Below are positions 34,456-42,834 of a stretch of 55,988 bases of DNA, one piece after another. The stretch is taken from positions 1-55,988 of the forward strand of contig NZ_JAGKJI010000044.1 of the NCBI RefSeq assembly GCF_020329485.1, given 5' to 3'. The notes below the pieces were generated by a model. The model did not search any database. It was not told the DNA's origin and saw only the letters and a list, made by a program, of their open reading frames with translations. Position 1 is the stretch's first letter. Every line of letters begins with the position of its first letter. The translations under genes were made by a program, and so were the position numbers. The DNA is from Bradyrhizobium cenepequi. Its GTDB lineage: Bacteria; Pseudomonadota; Alphaproteobacteria; Rhizobiales; Xanthobacteraceae.

Positions 34456-34605
34456 TCACGCTGCGCGGATATTGGCGAGGAAGCCGTCGACCTTGCTTCG
34501 CAGCATCGCCGTCTGCAGGCCGACAAAGGCCACCGTGACGATCCCGAGCACGGAAACGCCGACCATGATCATCAGCTTGGAGGAAATCCTGAGATTGCCG
34601 AACAT
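34456..34605 (-). pseudogene. Internally deleted methyl-accepting chemotaxis protein
   Basis: A 49-codon frame: MFGNLRISSKLMIMVGVSVL then GIVTVAFVGLQT is the N-terminus and TM1 of a typical Bradyrhizobium MCP. It is joined directly to AMLRSKVDGFLANIRAA, which looks like the C-terminal end (xLRxxVDxFLAxIRAA) of MCPs in the same group. The whole sensor, HAMP and signalling regions, some 500 codons, are missing, yet the frame is kept. It may still make a small membrane peptide. A 16-bp palindrome lies at 34682-34697 in its likely promoter region. Confidence 0.65.
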
Positions 34606-34681
34606 CGCACACCTGTTCTGGAGCTTTCGGCGGCTTCGGCCGCCGATGGTTCCGAAAGGATTAACGCGAATTGGTGAAATT

Positions 34682-34697
34682 GCCCCTAAATAGGGGC
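34682..34697. promoter_or_regulatory. 16-bp palindrome upstream of the mcp remnant
   Basis: GCCCCTAAATAGGGGC has 7-bp perfect arms around AA. It lies 77 bases upstream of the mcp remnant start (34605) and downstream of the NnrS stop. It could be an operator or a small hairpin. Confidence 0.4.
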
Positions 34698-34760
34698 GGC
34701 AGCAGTCCCGTCGGACGCAGTCGATCACCACTTCAGGCACCGCAAATCCGCGTCGAAAGG

Positions 34761-35945
34761 TCACGCCTTTCGCGGCGAGCACAGCGCCGGACCGTAGAGC
34801 GCGACGAAGCCGATGAAGGCGATCGCCCAGGCGGCGCCGGCGACCGTGAGCAGCGGGATCATGTGCGCGGGTTCGAGCGAGGCGCAGATGCGTGCGAGTG
34901 CAGCGGTGACGATCGCAGCATAGATCACCTGCGTGCCCGCAGAGGCTTGCAGCGCGCGGCCGGTATGGCCGAGCGTGGCGCGGGTCATCACCGCAAGCGT
35001 CATCGCGCCGATGGCGCCGCCGGTCCAGGCATGGATTCCGGCTCCCACCGGAACGAGGTCGATGGCGGCGAGGCCGGTCAGGATGAAGCCCACCGGTATG
35101 AAAGCGTAGGCCAGATGCAGGATCAGCACCAGGCGGTCGGACAGGGTCCGGTATCCAGCCCAGCGGCCAAGCCGGATCAGGTGGAGGACGCCGGCGGTCA
35201 ATAGCAGCACCGCGGGGAGTCGACCTGAGGGCATCGCGACCCACGAGAAGAGCGCGATGGCGCCGATCGCGGCCGTGATGCTGTCGAAGCGGCCGAACGG
35301 TGTCGGCATATGGCCGGCGGATTGGCGCGCCAGCCAGTTGCGCGTGAAGCTCGGAACGATGCGGCCGCCGATCAGCGTGACCAGCATGATCACCAGCGCG
35401 ATCGCAAACCGCGTCGAATATTCGGCAAGCCCATTGAAATGCGCCTCGAGGTGGAAGGCCACATTGGCCAGCGAGAGCAGTGAAACGATCGCCACGACCG
35501 GGATGTTGTTCCACTTGCGTCCCGCCACGATCTCGCGTGCCGCGGCCATCGCGAGCAGCGTGAGGAACGCAACGTCGATCACGGCGGTCGCCGCCCATCC
35601 GATCGATGCCGAGAGGAGAATCGCGAGCCGCCCGGCGATCCAGGTCGAAACCAGTATTGCGAGCGCATTGCCTTGCAGCGGCAATCGTCCGGTCCAGTTC
35701 GGCACCGCCGTCAACAGGAAGCCGCCGATCACGGCGCTGACATAGCCGAACAGCATCTCATGCACATGCCAGTCGCGTGGCGAGAATGCCATGGTCAGCG
35801 CCAGATGACCTGCATACACCGGCAGCCAGATCAGGATGATGGCGCCGGCATAGGCCGCGCCGAGCAGGAAGAACGGACGGAAGCCGTAGGATAGCACGGC
35901 CGGCCCTTGATAATCGCGCAATCTTGGGATCGACATCGCTGGCAT
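34761..35945 (-). CDS. NnrS family membrane protein
   Basis: A 394-aa protein with about twelve membrane helices. It has the NnrS patterns SYGFRPFFLLGAAYA, WHVHEMLFGYVSAVIGGFLL, VPNWTGR, GGRIVPSFTRNWL and MTRATLGHTGR, with several conserved His residues proposed to bind haem or copper. NnrS proteins occur with denitrification genes and protect against nitric oxide stress; their biochemistry is unresolved. It is 18 bases downstream of the pseudoazurin gene and probably cotranscribed with it. Confidence 0.93.
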   Translation of the reverse strand: MPAMSIPRLRDYQGPAVLSYGFRPFFLLGAAYAGAIILIWLPVYAGHLALTMAFSPRDWHVHEMLFGYVSAVIGGFLLTAVPNWTGRLPLQGNALAILVSTWIAGRLAILLSASIGWAATAVIDVAFLTLLAMAAAREIVAGRKWNNIPVVAIVSLLSLANVAFHLEAHFNGLAEYSTRFAIALVIMLVTLIGGRIVPSFTRNWLARQSAGHMPTPFGRFDSITAAIGAIALFSWVAMPSGRLPAVLLLTAGVLHLIRLGRWAGYRTLSDRLVLILHLAYAFIPVGFILTGLAAIDLVPVGAGIHAWTGGAIGAMTLAVMTRATLGHTGRALQASAGTQVIYAAIVTAALARICASLEPAHMIPLLTVAGAAWAIAFIGFVALYGPALCSPRKA

Positions 35946-35963
35946 CCGTCCGTCTGCTTGTTT

Positions 35964-36422
35964 CTACTTTCCCGCCTCGGCGGTCTTGCCGGCATCGAGC
36001 TTCGCGAACAGCGTCGCGAACACCTGCTTCGCCTTGCCGGTCTGCGGCACGGCCTTCGCCTGGTCTAGATTGCCGGGCGTGCCCACCACGACCATCGCGA
36101 CCATGCCCATGCCGTAATGCGGCAAGCACTTGATGCCGTAGACGCCGGGCTGCTCGAATTTGACGCTGACGTCCTCGCCGTTCTTGCCGGCAAAGGCGGT
36201 GGCGCCATCGGGCAGCATGCCCTTGATGGTCTCGGCGTTGTGGCCCTTGTCGGTGGCGACGAACTTGACGGTGTCGCCCGGCTCGGCCCTGACCAGGGCC
36301 GGCTCGAACACCATTACCCCTTCAGTGCCCCTGTTGAGCATCTTGACCTCGATCTCGGCAGCGGCGGCGAGGCTGGTCATGGCCAGCATGGCGGCTGCCG
36401 CCAGAGGTATCGTTCTGCGCAT
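35964..36422 (-). CDS. Pseudoazurin
   Basis: A 152-aa periplasmic blue-copper protein with a signal peptide (cleavage after SLAAAA). The mature part carries type 1 copper ligands His61 (KGHNAET), Cys99, His102 and Met107 (KCLPHYGMGM). Pseudoazurin carries electrons to copper nitrite reductase or nitrous oxide reductase in denitrifiers. No reductase is in the window. It is divergent from a Crp/Fnr regulator, which probably controls it. Confidence 0.95.
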   Translation of the reverse strand: MRRTIPLAAAAMLAMTSLAAAAEIEVKMLNRGTEGVMVFEPALVRAEPGDTVKFVATDKGHNAETIKGMLPDGATAFAGKNGEDVSVKFEQPGVYGIKCLPHYGMGMVAMVVVGTPGNLDQAKAVPQTGKAKQVFATLFAKLDAGKTAEAGK

Positions 36423-36607
36423 ATTAAACTCCTCGAAACCTTATTAATGTGGGTGTATTGAGCCTTAGCGTTCCGGGGCCTTGCGCGATTTGCGTCAGGA
36501 CAACGTTCTGGAGGATTATCGTTTTGGCCTCCGGTTCCGCCCGTAGTTGCCTCGAGGAGGCCGCGGCTTTAGGTTCCGCGCCGCCGGTTTCGTACGAAGA
36601 GAGCACC

Positions 36608-37324
36608 ATGCCGCCTGTGGACCGATCTGTCGTGGCTGACCTCGCGCTGTTCGCCGGGCTTGGCCCGGCGGAACTCGACGAAGTGCTGCGGGAAGCGCGC
36701 TCCATCCGGTATCCAAAGGACAGCGCGGTCTTTCACCAGGGCGCCGAGGCCGATGCCTTCTTCGTGCTATTGCACGGCCATCTCCGCGTGGAGAAGACCA
36801 CGCCGCAGGGACAGCAGATCGTCGTCCGCTACGTTTCGCCCGGCGAGATTTTCGGCGTGGCGCAGGCGCTGGCGCTAAAGCACTATCCGGCAACCGCGGT
36901 GGCCGCGGTCGACAGCATCGCGCTGTGCTGGCCATCGGCAGCGTGGCCGCGCTTGACCTCGAAGTTCCCGAGCCTCGCGGCGAACGCGCTGCAGACGGTC
37001 GGCAGCCGGCTGCAGGATACGCAGGCCCGCGTCATCGAGATGTCGAGCGAGCAGGTCGAGCAGCGCGTCGCGCATGCGCTGCTGCGGCTGGCGAATCAGG
37101 CAGGCCGCAAGATCGAGACCGGTGTCGAGATCGATTTTCCGATCAGTCGGCAGGACGTCGCCGAGATGACCGGCACGACGCTGCATACGGTGAGCCGTAT
37201 CTTGAGCGCATGGGAGCAGCGGGGCCTCGTTGAAGGCGGCCGCCAGCGCATCGTGCTGCGTGATCCTCACAAATTGTTCGCGCTGGCCGAAGGCCGCGTG
37301 CCCTCCGAAAGATCCGGTGGCTGA
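36608..37324 (+). CDS. Crp/Fnr family transcription regulator
   Basis: A 238-aa protein from ATG 36608 (MPPVDRSVVADLALFAGLGP). It has a cyclic-nucleotide-binding-like domain (IRYPKDSAVFHQGAEADAFF, VSPGEIFGVAQAL), a dimer helix and a winged helix-turn-helix with ISRQDVAEMTGTTLHTVSRI. There is no N-terminal Cys cluster, so it is not an FNR iron-sulphur sensor; it resembles the NnrR/DNR type that responds to nitric oxide. Placement opposite pseudoazurin and NnrS supports that (inference). The frame is open from 36449 without similarity. Confidence 0.87.
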   Translation: MPPVDRSVVADLALFAGLGPAELDEVLREARSIRYPKDSAVFHQGAEADAFFVLLHGHLRVEKTTPQGQQIVVRYVSPGEIFGVAQALALKHYPATAVAAVDSIALCWPSAAWPRLTSKFPSLAANALQTVGSRLQDTQARVIEMSSEQVEQRVAHALLRLANQAGRKIETGVEIDFPISRQDVAEMTGTTLHTVSRILSAWEQRGLVEGGRQRIVLRDPHKLFALAEGRVPSERSGG

Positions 37325-37531
37325 CGGACGCCACACGGCGCGCACTGGACCTGGATGACCGATTTCATCCAACGAACTGAACCGGAGGTTGTGTCGTCGG
37401 CGTGTCACCCGCGAACCTCGGATTCCGCCTCGTCGTCGAACGGCGGTCCGTCCGCGTTTGCTATTGCTGACAGCCTTGGCGGTCGGTGCGCCGGGCAGGT
37501 TGATCTGGCCTGCCCAGCGTGTGGTGGTCGG

Positions 37532-37714
37532 CTACTCGCCGGTCTTGTTGAGATTCGGCGCGGCCAGTGCCGAATCCAGTCCGAGCAGCCGGGCGCGATC
37601 CTTCCGTTCTTCGGCCAGAAGGTCAAGTTCGCGCTCAAGCGAACGGGCCACCTCTTCCTGTGCCGATTTGCGACGTTGGCTGCTTTCGAGAAGTTTTGGC
37701 GATTTGGTAGTCAC
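37532..37714 (-). CDS. Small hypothetical protein with charged helix
   Basis: A 60-aa frame from GTG 37714, preceded by GGGGA at a suitable distance; ATG 37732 would add 6 residues. It begins TTKSPKLLESSQRRKSAQEE followed by VARSLERELDLLAEERKDRA, a strongly charged amphipathic helix, and ends in SALAAPNLNKTGE. There is no known domain. The composition and ribosome-binding site favour a real gene, though it could be a chance frame. Confidence 0.45.
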   Translation of the reverse strand: MTTKSPKLLESSQRRKSAQEEVARSLERELDLLAEERKDRARLLGLDSALAAPNLNKTGE

Positions 37715-38149
37715 ACAAGGTCCCCGTGTCATCGGTCTGTCATGCACAGTGATGGCATGGACGATTGCGCCATCTAAAATCAAATACTTTTTAGTGGCTA
37801 AGTTTGTGCGCCGTCCCAATGCCGACAAAGTATTCGTGCAGCAGAAGTCGCTTACAAACGAAAATCCAGTCGGTATTTTAGAGCAGGTTCGGATGTCGCC
37901 GGTTCTCAGCGAATGTCGCAATTCTGTGACGCCGTTTCATCCGTCCACAGCCGACCAAACAATGGCGCTCGCGACGACGCTATTTTCGCGCAGCGCCGAA
38001 GATTTCCAGAAACCGTCGCCCGCTACCGTCGTTGTTGTCAAACAACCGGGTTCGATCATGCGGGGCGATCGCGTCAGCCTGACCCATCAACCGTCACGCC
38101 GGTCGAGCCAGCTCGGCATGCATACGCGCCCACTCGCCGGATAAGACGA
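37715..38149. other. Intergenic region, no gene recognised
   Basis: About 435 bases, partly AT-rich (ATCAAATACTTTTTAGTGGC at about 37778). It holds the presumed promoter of the small gene 37532-37714. No RNA or operator was recognised. Confidence 0.4.
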
Positions 38150-38290
38150 ATGAAAAACAGAAGCCCGAACGCTGCCCCCTACATCCTGACCGCACTCGCG
38201 ATCGCCGCCGTGATCTGGACCGCCCTCGGTTCGCCGCATAGCGAACGGCCGGTCACGAAGCAATTCGCCCGCAGCACCGTGGCGCCGTGA
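38150..38290 (+). CDS. Small single-helix membrane protein
   Basis: A 46-aa frame from ATG 38150: MKNRSPNAAPYILTALAIAA then VIWTALGSPHSERPVTKQFA. It has one membrane helix (residues about 10-28) with a basic N-terminus and a polar tail. There is no family. Its length and topology are typical of real small membrane proteins, but the ribosome-binding site is weak. Confidence 0.4.
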   Translation: MKNRSPNAAPYILTALAIAAVIWTALGSPHSERPVTKQFARSTVAP

Positions 38291-38342
38291 TCGAGCCTGG
38301 CTATCAACAAGCCTAAGTTCGCCGCGCTGGAATGTGCCTGCC

Positions 38343-38396
38343 GTCATTGCGAGCCACCGGGCGGCGCTACGCGCCGACCCGGTGGCTCGCAATGAC
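38343..38396. repeat. Perfect palindromic repeat
   Basis: GTCATTGCGAGCCACCGGG (38343-38361) and its exact reverse complement (38378-38396) form a 19-bp stem. The loop also pairs (CGGCGC/GCGCCG), giving a cruciform-like unit of 54 bp. This is a well-dispersed repeat in Bradyrhizobium. Confidence 0.8.
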
Positions 38397-38493
38397 GACA
38401 ATGGGGAGAGTGCGCGACACGACGCTTTCCCGGTGCCGATCAATGCGCCCATTGTGGGAGAGGGCAGCTCCGGCGCCGGCCACGAACTCGCTT

Positions 38494-38592
38494 GGGTGAG
38501 GGATCTCTCTCCACGAGCGCCGTCGCCCGCGGAGACAACCCCTCATCCGTCGCGCATTTCATGCGCGCCACCTTCTCCCACAAGGGAAGAAG
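38494..38592. repeat. Dispersed intergenic repeat
   Basis: It starts GGTGAGGGATCTCTC and continues to CCCCTCATCCGTCGCGCATT and CTTCTCCCACAAGGGAAGAA. It matches in type the GTGAGGG/CCCTCAC repeat of Bradyrhizobium intergenic DNA. It lies between two other repeat families. Confidence 0.6.
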
Positions 38593-38599
38593 CGACGAG

Positions 38600-38686
38600 G
38601 TAGGGTGGGTAAAGCGAAGCGTGCCCACCATCAGGAGCGGAGTGCTGGTGGTGGGCACGGCGCTAATGCGCCTTTGCCCACCCTAC
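38600..38686. repeat. Palindromic repeat, GTAGGGTGGG family
   Basis: GTAGGGTGGG (38600-38609) and CCCACCCTAC (38677-38686) are perfect terminal inverted repeats of an 87-bp unit with inner GTGCCCACCA/TGGTGGGCAC pairing. It stands just downstream of the LysR gene stop at 38711 (minus strand) and may end its transcript. Confidence 0.75.
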
Positions 38687-38710
38687 GGCTCCGTGCTCGA
38701 CAACGCAAAA

Positions 38711-39574
38711 CTACGCCGCCTTCGCCTGCACGGTGTCGCAGAATTCGGCGAGTCTGTCGGCAAGCCGCAGTGTGGCGGGGCTGGCGGCGGGGCAGGCGAG
38801 CAGGGCGAGTTCGGTCTTGTCGATCGGCGCAAAGCCGTCCTTGGTCGTGAGCATGCGGTGATCGGCCTGGATCGCGATCTCCGAAAGAATGCTCAGGCCC
38901 ATGCCGGCGGCGACCGCCGCCTGGATGCCCGACAGGCTCGAGGACGTATAGGCCATGTGCCAGGAGCGGCCTGCGCTCTCCAGCGCATGAATCGCGCCGG
39001 CCCGGTAGAGACAGCCGGCAGGAAAGCCGATCAGCGGCACCGAGCCGGTGCGAGTGTCGCGCGGATGCGTCTTGCCGGTGACCCAATGCACCCGTTCCGG
39101 CCACGCCGCGATCGCGCCTTTCTCGCCGGCGCTGCGCTTGAGCAGCGCAAGATCGAGCTCGCCGCGATTGAGATCGCGCTGCAGGTTCATGCTCTGGTCG
39201 GCGCGCACGTCGAGCCGGAGCGTCGGATGCGAACGCGAGAAGGCGCCGAGCAGCTTTGTCAGCCGATAGGCGGCGAAATCCTCGGGGATGCCTAGCCGGA
39301 TCGCCCCCTGATATGTCGGCCGCGTCACGACATCGCGCGCCTCTTCGGCGAGCGCGAGCAGCCGCCGCGCATAGGACAGCAGCCGCTCGCCGGCTTCGGT
39401 CGGGGTGACGTCCTTGCCGTTGCGGACCAGGAGCGGCTGGCCGACATCCTCCTCGAGCCGCTTGATCTGCTGGCTGACGGTGGATTGCGTGCGGTGGACG
39501 CGCTCGCCGGCACGGGTGAAGCCTCCGGCATCGACCACCGAGACGAAACTGCGCAGCAGCTCCAAATCGAACAT
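38711..39574 (-). CDS. LysR family transcription regulator
   Basis: A 287-aa protein. It has an N-terminal winged helix-turn-helix (LRSFVSVVDAGGFTRAGERV, HRTQSTVSQQIKRLEEDVGQ) and a substrate-binding-like effector domain (from about residue 90, IRLGIPEDFAAYRLT). The cofactor is not predictable. It is divergent from an EamA exporter gene with a 110-base spacer, the classic LysR arrangement, so it probably regulates that exporter. Confidence 0.9.
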   Translation of the reverse strand: MFDLELLRSFVSVVDAGGFTRAGERVHRTQSTVSQQIKRLEEDVGQPLLVRNGKDVTPTEAGERLLSYARRLLALAEEARDVVTRPTYQGAIRLGIPEDFAAYRLTKLLGAFSRSHPTLRLDVRADQSMNLQRDLNRGELDLALLKRSAGEKGAIAAWPERVHWVTGKTHPRDTRTGSVPLIGFPAGCLYRAGAIHALESAGRSWHMAYTSSSLSGIQAAVAAGMGLSILSEIAIQADHRMLTTKDGFAPIDKTELALLACPAASPATLRLADRLAEFCDTVQAKAA

Positions 39575-39683
39575 GGCGGCACCTATTCAGAAATCTACTG
39601 GATGTCAGTCTACCATTTAATTTCCAAATGTGAAGGCGAGGGCCTACGTGGAAGGGCAAAGAGAATTCCCGAAGGACACCTCA

Positions 39684-40604
39684 ATGTCGCTCGCGCCCCC
39701 GGTCGCGGTTTCCCGTCCCGGCTTCAATCCGCTGCCGCTCCTGATCGCCCTGTTCTGCCTGCTCTGGAGTTACGCCTTCATTGCCGGCAAGATCGGCGTC
39801 ACCAATTGCCCGCCGCTGATCCTGCTGACTGCGCGATTTTCGCTCGCCGGCACCCTGATCCTCGGCTTTCTCGCCCTGCGCGGCGAGGCGTGGCAGTTCT
39901 CCTGGCGCGATGTTGCGGTCTACTCGGTGCTCGGCGTTGCCAACAACGCGCTCTATCTCGGGCTCGGCTATACCGGGCTGAAGACGGTCTCCGCCGGGAT
40001 CGGCGGGCTGATCGTCTCGGCCAATCCGGTGTTCACGGCGGTGCTGGCGGCGCTATTTCTCGGGGAGGCCCTGACCTGGCGCAAGGTCGCAGGGCTGATG
40101 CTCGGCGTTGCCGGCGTCGCCTTCATCGTCTGGCATCGGATCTCCGTCGGCAGCGAGCATGTGGAAGGCATAGTGTTCACGCTGGCCTCGCTCGCCTCCA
40201 TCGTCACCGGCACCATCCTGTTCAAGCTGCTCGCACCCAAGGGCAGCCTGTGGATCGGCAACGGCATCCAGAATCTCGCCGGCGGCCTTGCGCTCTTGCC
40301 GTTCGCGTTCACGCTCTCCAGCGTCTCCGAGATCGTGCCGAGTGCGCGGCTGCTCGGCGCATTCGTCTTCCTGGTGTTCGGCGGTTCGATCCTGGCTTAC
40401 GCGCTGTGGTTTCATCTGTTGAAAGTGTGTGGCGCCACCTCCGCCAGCGCCTACCACTTCCTGATGCCGCCGCTCGGCATGTTGTTCGCATTCCTCGTGC
40501 TCGGCGAGCATGTCGAGTCCCGCGATCTGCTCGGCATCATCCCGGTCGCGCTCGGCATCTATCTCGTGACCCGTCCCACCGCCGCGCCTGCATCGCGCGC
40601 CTGA
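39684..40604 (+). CDS. EamA/DMT-superfamily exporter
   Basis: A 306-aa protein from ATG 39684 with ten predicted membrane helices in two EamA repeats (LLIALFCLLWSYAFIAGKIG; then SLASIVTGTILFKLLAPKGS). Proteins of this family export amino acids or other metabolites. The last helices (HFLMPPLGMLFAFLVLGEHV) show the conserved Pro and the E of LGE. It is paired with a divergent LysR regulator. Confidence 0.88.
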   Translation: MSLAPPVAVSRPGFNPLPLLIALFCLLWSYAFIAGKIGVTNCPPLILLTARFSLAGTLILGFLALRGEAWQFSWRDVAVYSVLGVANNALYLGLGYTGLKTVSAGIGGLIVSANPVFTAVLAALFLGEALTWRKVAGLMLGVAGVAFIVWHRISVGSEHVEGIVFTLASLASIVTGTILFKLLAPKGSLWIGNGIQNLAGGLALLPFAFTLSSVSEIVPSARLLGAFVFLVFGGSILAYALWFHLLKVCGATSASAYHFLMPPLGMLFAFLVLGEHVESRDLLGIIPVALGIYLVTRPTAAPASRA

Positions 40605-40696
40605 CGACATGTCTTGCTTGTGACACAGGGACCAGCCAGATACAGCGCCGGGAACCGAACCATGTTCGGTTCGTTGTCGCAGCGGCTGGACCAGGC

Positions 40697-42043
40697 ATGG
40701 CGCAACACAAGGCATCGACTGGCAATCACAGCAAGCCCGGCAATAAGCCGGCCCCCAAGGCCAAGCCGCGCCAGCCCTTCGATCTCAAGCGCTTCCTGAA
40801 ATCGCTCGGTCCCGGACTGATCACCGGCGCCTCCGACGATGACCCGTCCGGGATCGGCACCTACAGCCAGGCCGGCGCACAGCTCGGTTACGGCATCGGC
40901 TGGACCCTGCTGTTCACGTTCCCGCTAATGGCGGCGATCCAGGAGATTTCGGCCCGCGTCGGCCGCGTCACCGGGCACGGCATCTCGGGTAGCGTGCGCC
41001 GGCACTATCCGCTGTGGCTGCTCAACATCGTGGTCGCGCTATTGTTCATCGCCAACACGATCAACATCGCGGCCGATCTCGGCGCCATGGCGGATGCAGC
41101 GACGCTCCTGGTCGGCGGGCACTCCATCCTCTACGTGCTGTTTTTCGGGGTGACGTCGGTGGCGGCCCAGATTTTCCTTGATTACAAGCGCTATGTCGCG
41201 GTGCTGAAATGGCTGACACTGAGCCTGTTCGCCTATGTCGCGGCCCTCGCCTTCGCGCGCATCTCGTGGGGCGAGGCGCTCGCCGGCATTTTCATTCCAA
41301 GGCTCACTTGGAGCGAGAGCTATTTCACGACCATCGTCGCGATCTTCGGCACCACGATCTCGCCTTACCTGTTTTTCTGGCAGGCTTCGCAGGAAGCCGA
41401 AGACCAGCGCGTCGATAGCAGGAAGCACCCGCTGATCGAGAAGCACTATGGTGCGCGGAAGGAGTTTTCCCGCATTCGCGCCGATACGATTATCGGTATG
41501 GCGTTCTCGAACCTGATCGCACTCTCGATCATCGTCACGGTGGCTGCGACCCTGCACGTGGCCGGGAAGACCGACATCCAGACCTCGGCGCAGGCGGCAG
41601 AGGCGCTGCGTCCCATCGCCGGCCCGTTCGCGGAAGTCATCTTCGCACTCGGCATCGTCGGCACCGGACTGCTCGCCATTCCCGTGCTCGCGGGCTCGGC
41701 CGCCTATGCCGTCGGTGAGGGACGTCAGTGGCCGGTGGGACTGGCGCGCAAGCCGAAGGCGGCCGCCGCATTTTATGCCGTGCTGGCGCTGTCGGCCGGC
41801 TTCGGCATCGCGCTGAATTTTTCCTCGATCAACCCGATCTCGGCCCTGTACTGGAGCGCGGTCATCAACGGCGTGCTCGCCGTTCCCGTGATGGCGCTGC
41901 TGATGGTGATGGCGCGCCGCCGTGACGTGATGGACCGCTATGTCATCACCGGCCCGCTCTATTGGCTCGGGTGGCTGTCGACTGTGGCGATGCTGCTGAG
42001 CGTGGTTGCGATGGGCGCGGGATGGCTCCTTGGCGCGGTGTAG
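40697..42043 (+). CDS. Nramp-related divalent metal transporter
   Basis: A 448-aa protein from ATG 40697 with about eleven membrane helices. It resembles Nramp proteins, but the helix 1 motif is DPSGIGTYSQAG instead of DPGNIAT, and in helix 6 the canonical MPH is replaced by ISPYLFFWQASQEAED. The Asn and Met that bind Mn/Fe in true Nramps are therefore missing, as in the Nramp-related group whose members may carry Mg or other ions. The N-terminus has about 25 basic residues before helix 1. It follows the EamA gene by 92 bases. Confidence 0.85.
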   Translation: MAQHKASTGNHSKPGNKPAPKAKPRQPFDLKRFLKSLGPGLITGASDDDPSGIGTYSQAGAQLGYGIGWTLLFTFPLMAAIQEISARVGRVTGHGISGSVRRHYPLWLLNIVVALLFIANTINIAADLGAMADAATLLVGGHSILYVLFFGVTSVAAQIFLDYKRYVAVLKWLTLSLFAYVAALAFARISWGEALAGIFIPRLTWSESYFTTIVAIFGTTISPYLFFWQASQEAEDQRVDSRKHPLIEKHYGARKEFSRIRADTIIGMAFSNLIALSIIVTVAATLHVAGKTDIQTSAQAAEALRPIAGPFAEVIFALGIVGTGLLAIPVLAGSAAYAVGEGRQWPVGLARKPKAAAAFYAVLALSAGFGIALNFSSINPISALYWSAVINGVLAVPVMALLMVMARRRDVMDRYVITGPLYWLGWLSTVAMLLSVVAMGAGWLLGAV

Positions 42044-42048
42044 CTCGG

Positions 42049-42360
42049 CTATTTCGGCGTTGCGCCGGCGCCGCCGCCATCCTTGGATGCCTGTGTTCGC
42101 GTCAACGCCTGCGCGCAGCCCGAGCTGAGCTCACGTGCATGGCTTTGCAGGCAGGCCATGATACGGCCGCCTCCGGGCGACACATTGCTGCACAGGCGAC
42201 TGTAGTCGCCGCGGCAGGTCTGCATCGTGGTCCTCGCCTCGCTGCGCAATTGCGTCGGGATCAGGGTTTCGCCTCTCGATGCTCTCGCTGTCACGGTTGC
42301 TACGAGCGCCAGTACGGACAAGATGCGAAGGGGCGTCAGGATGGTGGAAGAAAGGGACAT
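42049..42360 (-). CDS. Secreted Cys-rich-repeat protein
   Basis: A 103-aa protein with an N-terminal hydrophobic signal (ILSVLALVATVTARA). It then has CRGDYSRLCSNVSPGGGRIM and ACLQSHARELSSGCAQAL. The four-Cys pattern (C-x6-C-x10-C-x10-C) matches the cysteine-rich repeat of Golgi GLG1-type domains found in small rhizobial periplasmic proteins. Function is unknown. It converges with the Nramp-related gene, 5 bases apart. Confidence 0.75.
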   Translation of the reverse strand: MSLSSTILTPLRILSVLALVATVTARASRGETLIPTQLRSEARTTMQTCRGDYSRLCSNVSPGGGRIMACLQSHARELSSGCAQALTRTQASKDGGGAGATPK

Positions 42361-42423
42361 GCTGTTCTCCTGATGTCGAGATGTCGTGGAACGACTGCCC
42401 GATGCCTCGGGCAGTCGCAGCGC

Positions 42424-42648
42424 TCACCAGCGCGAGACGGTGGTCCGGCGGACGTAGCTGTTGCCATACGGGCCGGTGCGCACCGCGGTGCGCGAGCAAT
42501 ACCCGTAGCCACAGCCGCCGGTCACGCGCACGGTCGATACCCCGCGCGGGCCGTAGAAGGTGCCATAACGGGTCCAGGCGCTGGCCTCGGCGACGGTGGC
42601 GATCGAGAGCAGGCCGGCGAGCGTGGACATGGCGAGAAGCTTCTTCAT
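42424..42648 (-). CDS. Small secreted protein
   Basis: A 74-aa protein: signal peptide MKKLLAMSTLAGLLSIATVA with cleavage near EASA, then a Gly/Tyr/Arg-rich mature part containing GGCGYGYCSRT (a likely disulphide) and PYGNSYVRRTTV. There is no recognised domain. AAGGAG-like bases precede the start on the minus strand. It lies 63 bases upstream of the Cys-rich-repeat gene in the same direction, so the two may be cotranscribed. Confidence 0.65.
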   Translation of the reverse strand: MKKLLAMSTLAGLLSIATVAEASAWTRYGTFYGPRGVSTVRVTGGCGYGYCSRTAVRTGPYGNSYVRRTTVSRW

Positions 42649-42834
42649 GGTCGCGGTCTCCTTGATGGATAACGGCTGCCGTTGCGGCAGCCATGCGTGG
42701 AGACTGGATGCGGCGTGTCAGCGCGATATTGCTGGGGCGCAACGGCCGGTATCGCTTTGTCGATGCCGTGTAACAGTATGTAACAACGCGGGCCGCAGCC
42801 TTGCGCCGAGCACAACCTTGTTCAAAATGCGGCG

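Noticed and set aside
36478..36505. Possible FNR/NnrR box (TTGCGCGATTTGCGTCAGG) between pseudoazurin and the Crp/Fnr gene
   Set aside because: The TTG and CAG halves are 12 bases apart and not symmetrical, so the match is too weak to annotate.
39485..40696. Long frame in front of the Nramp-related gene
   Set aside because: It overlaps the LysR start and the EamA exporter in another frame; the transporter starts at ATG 40697.
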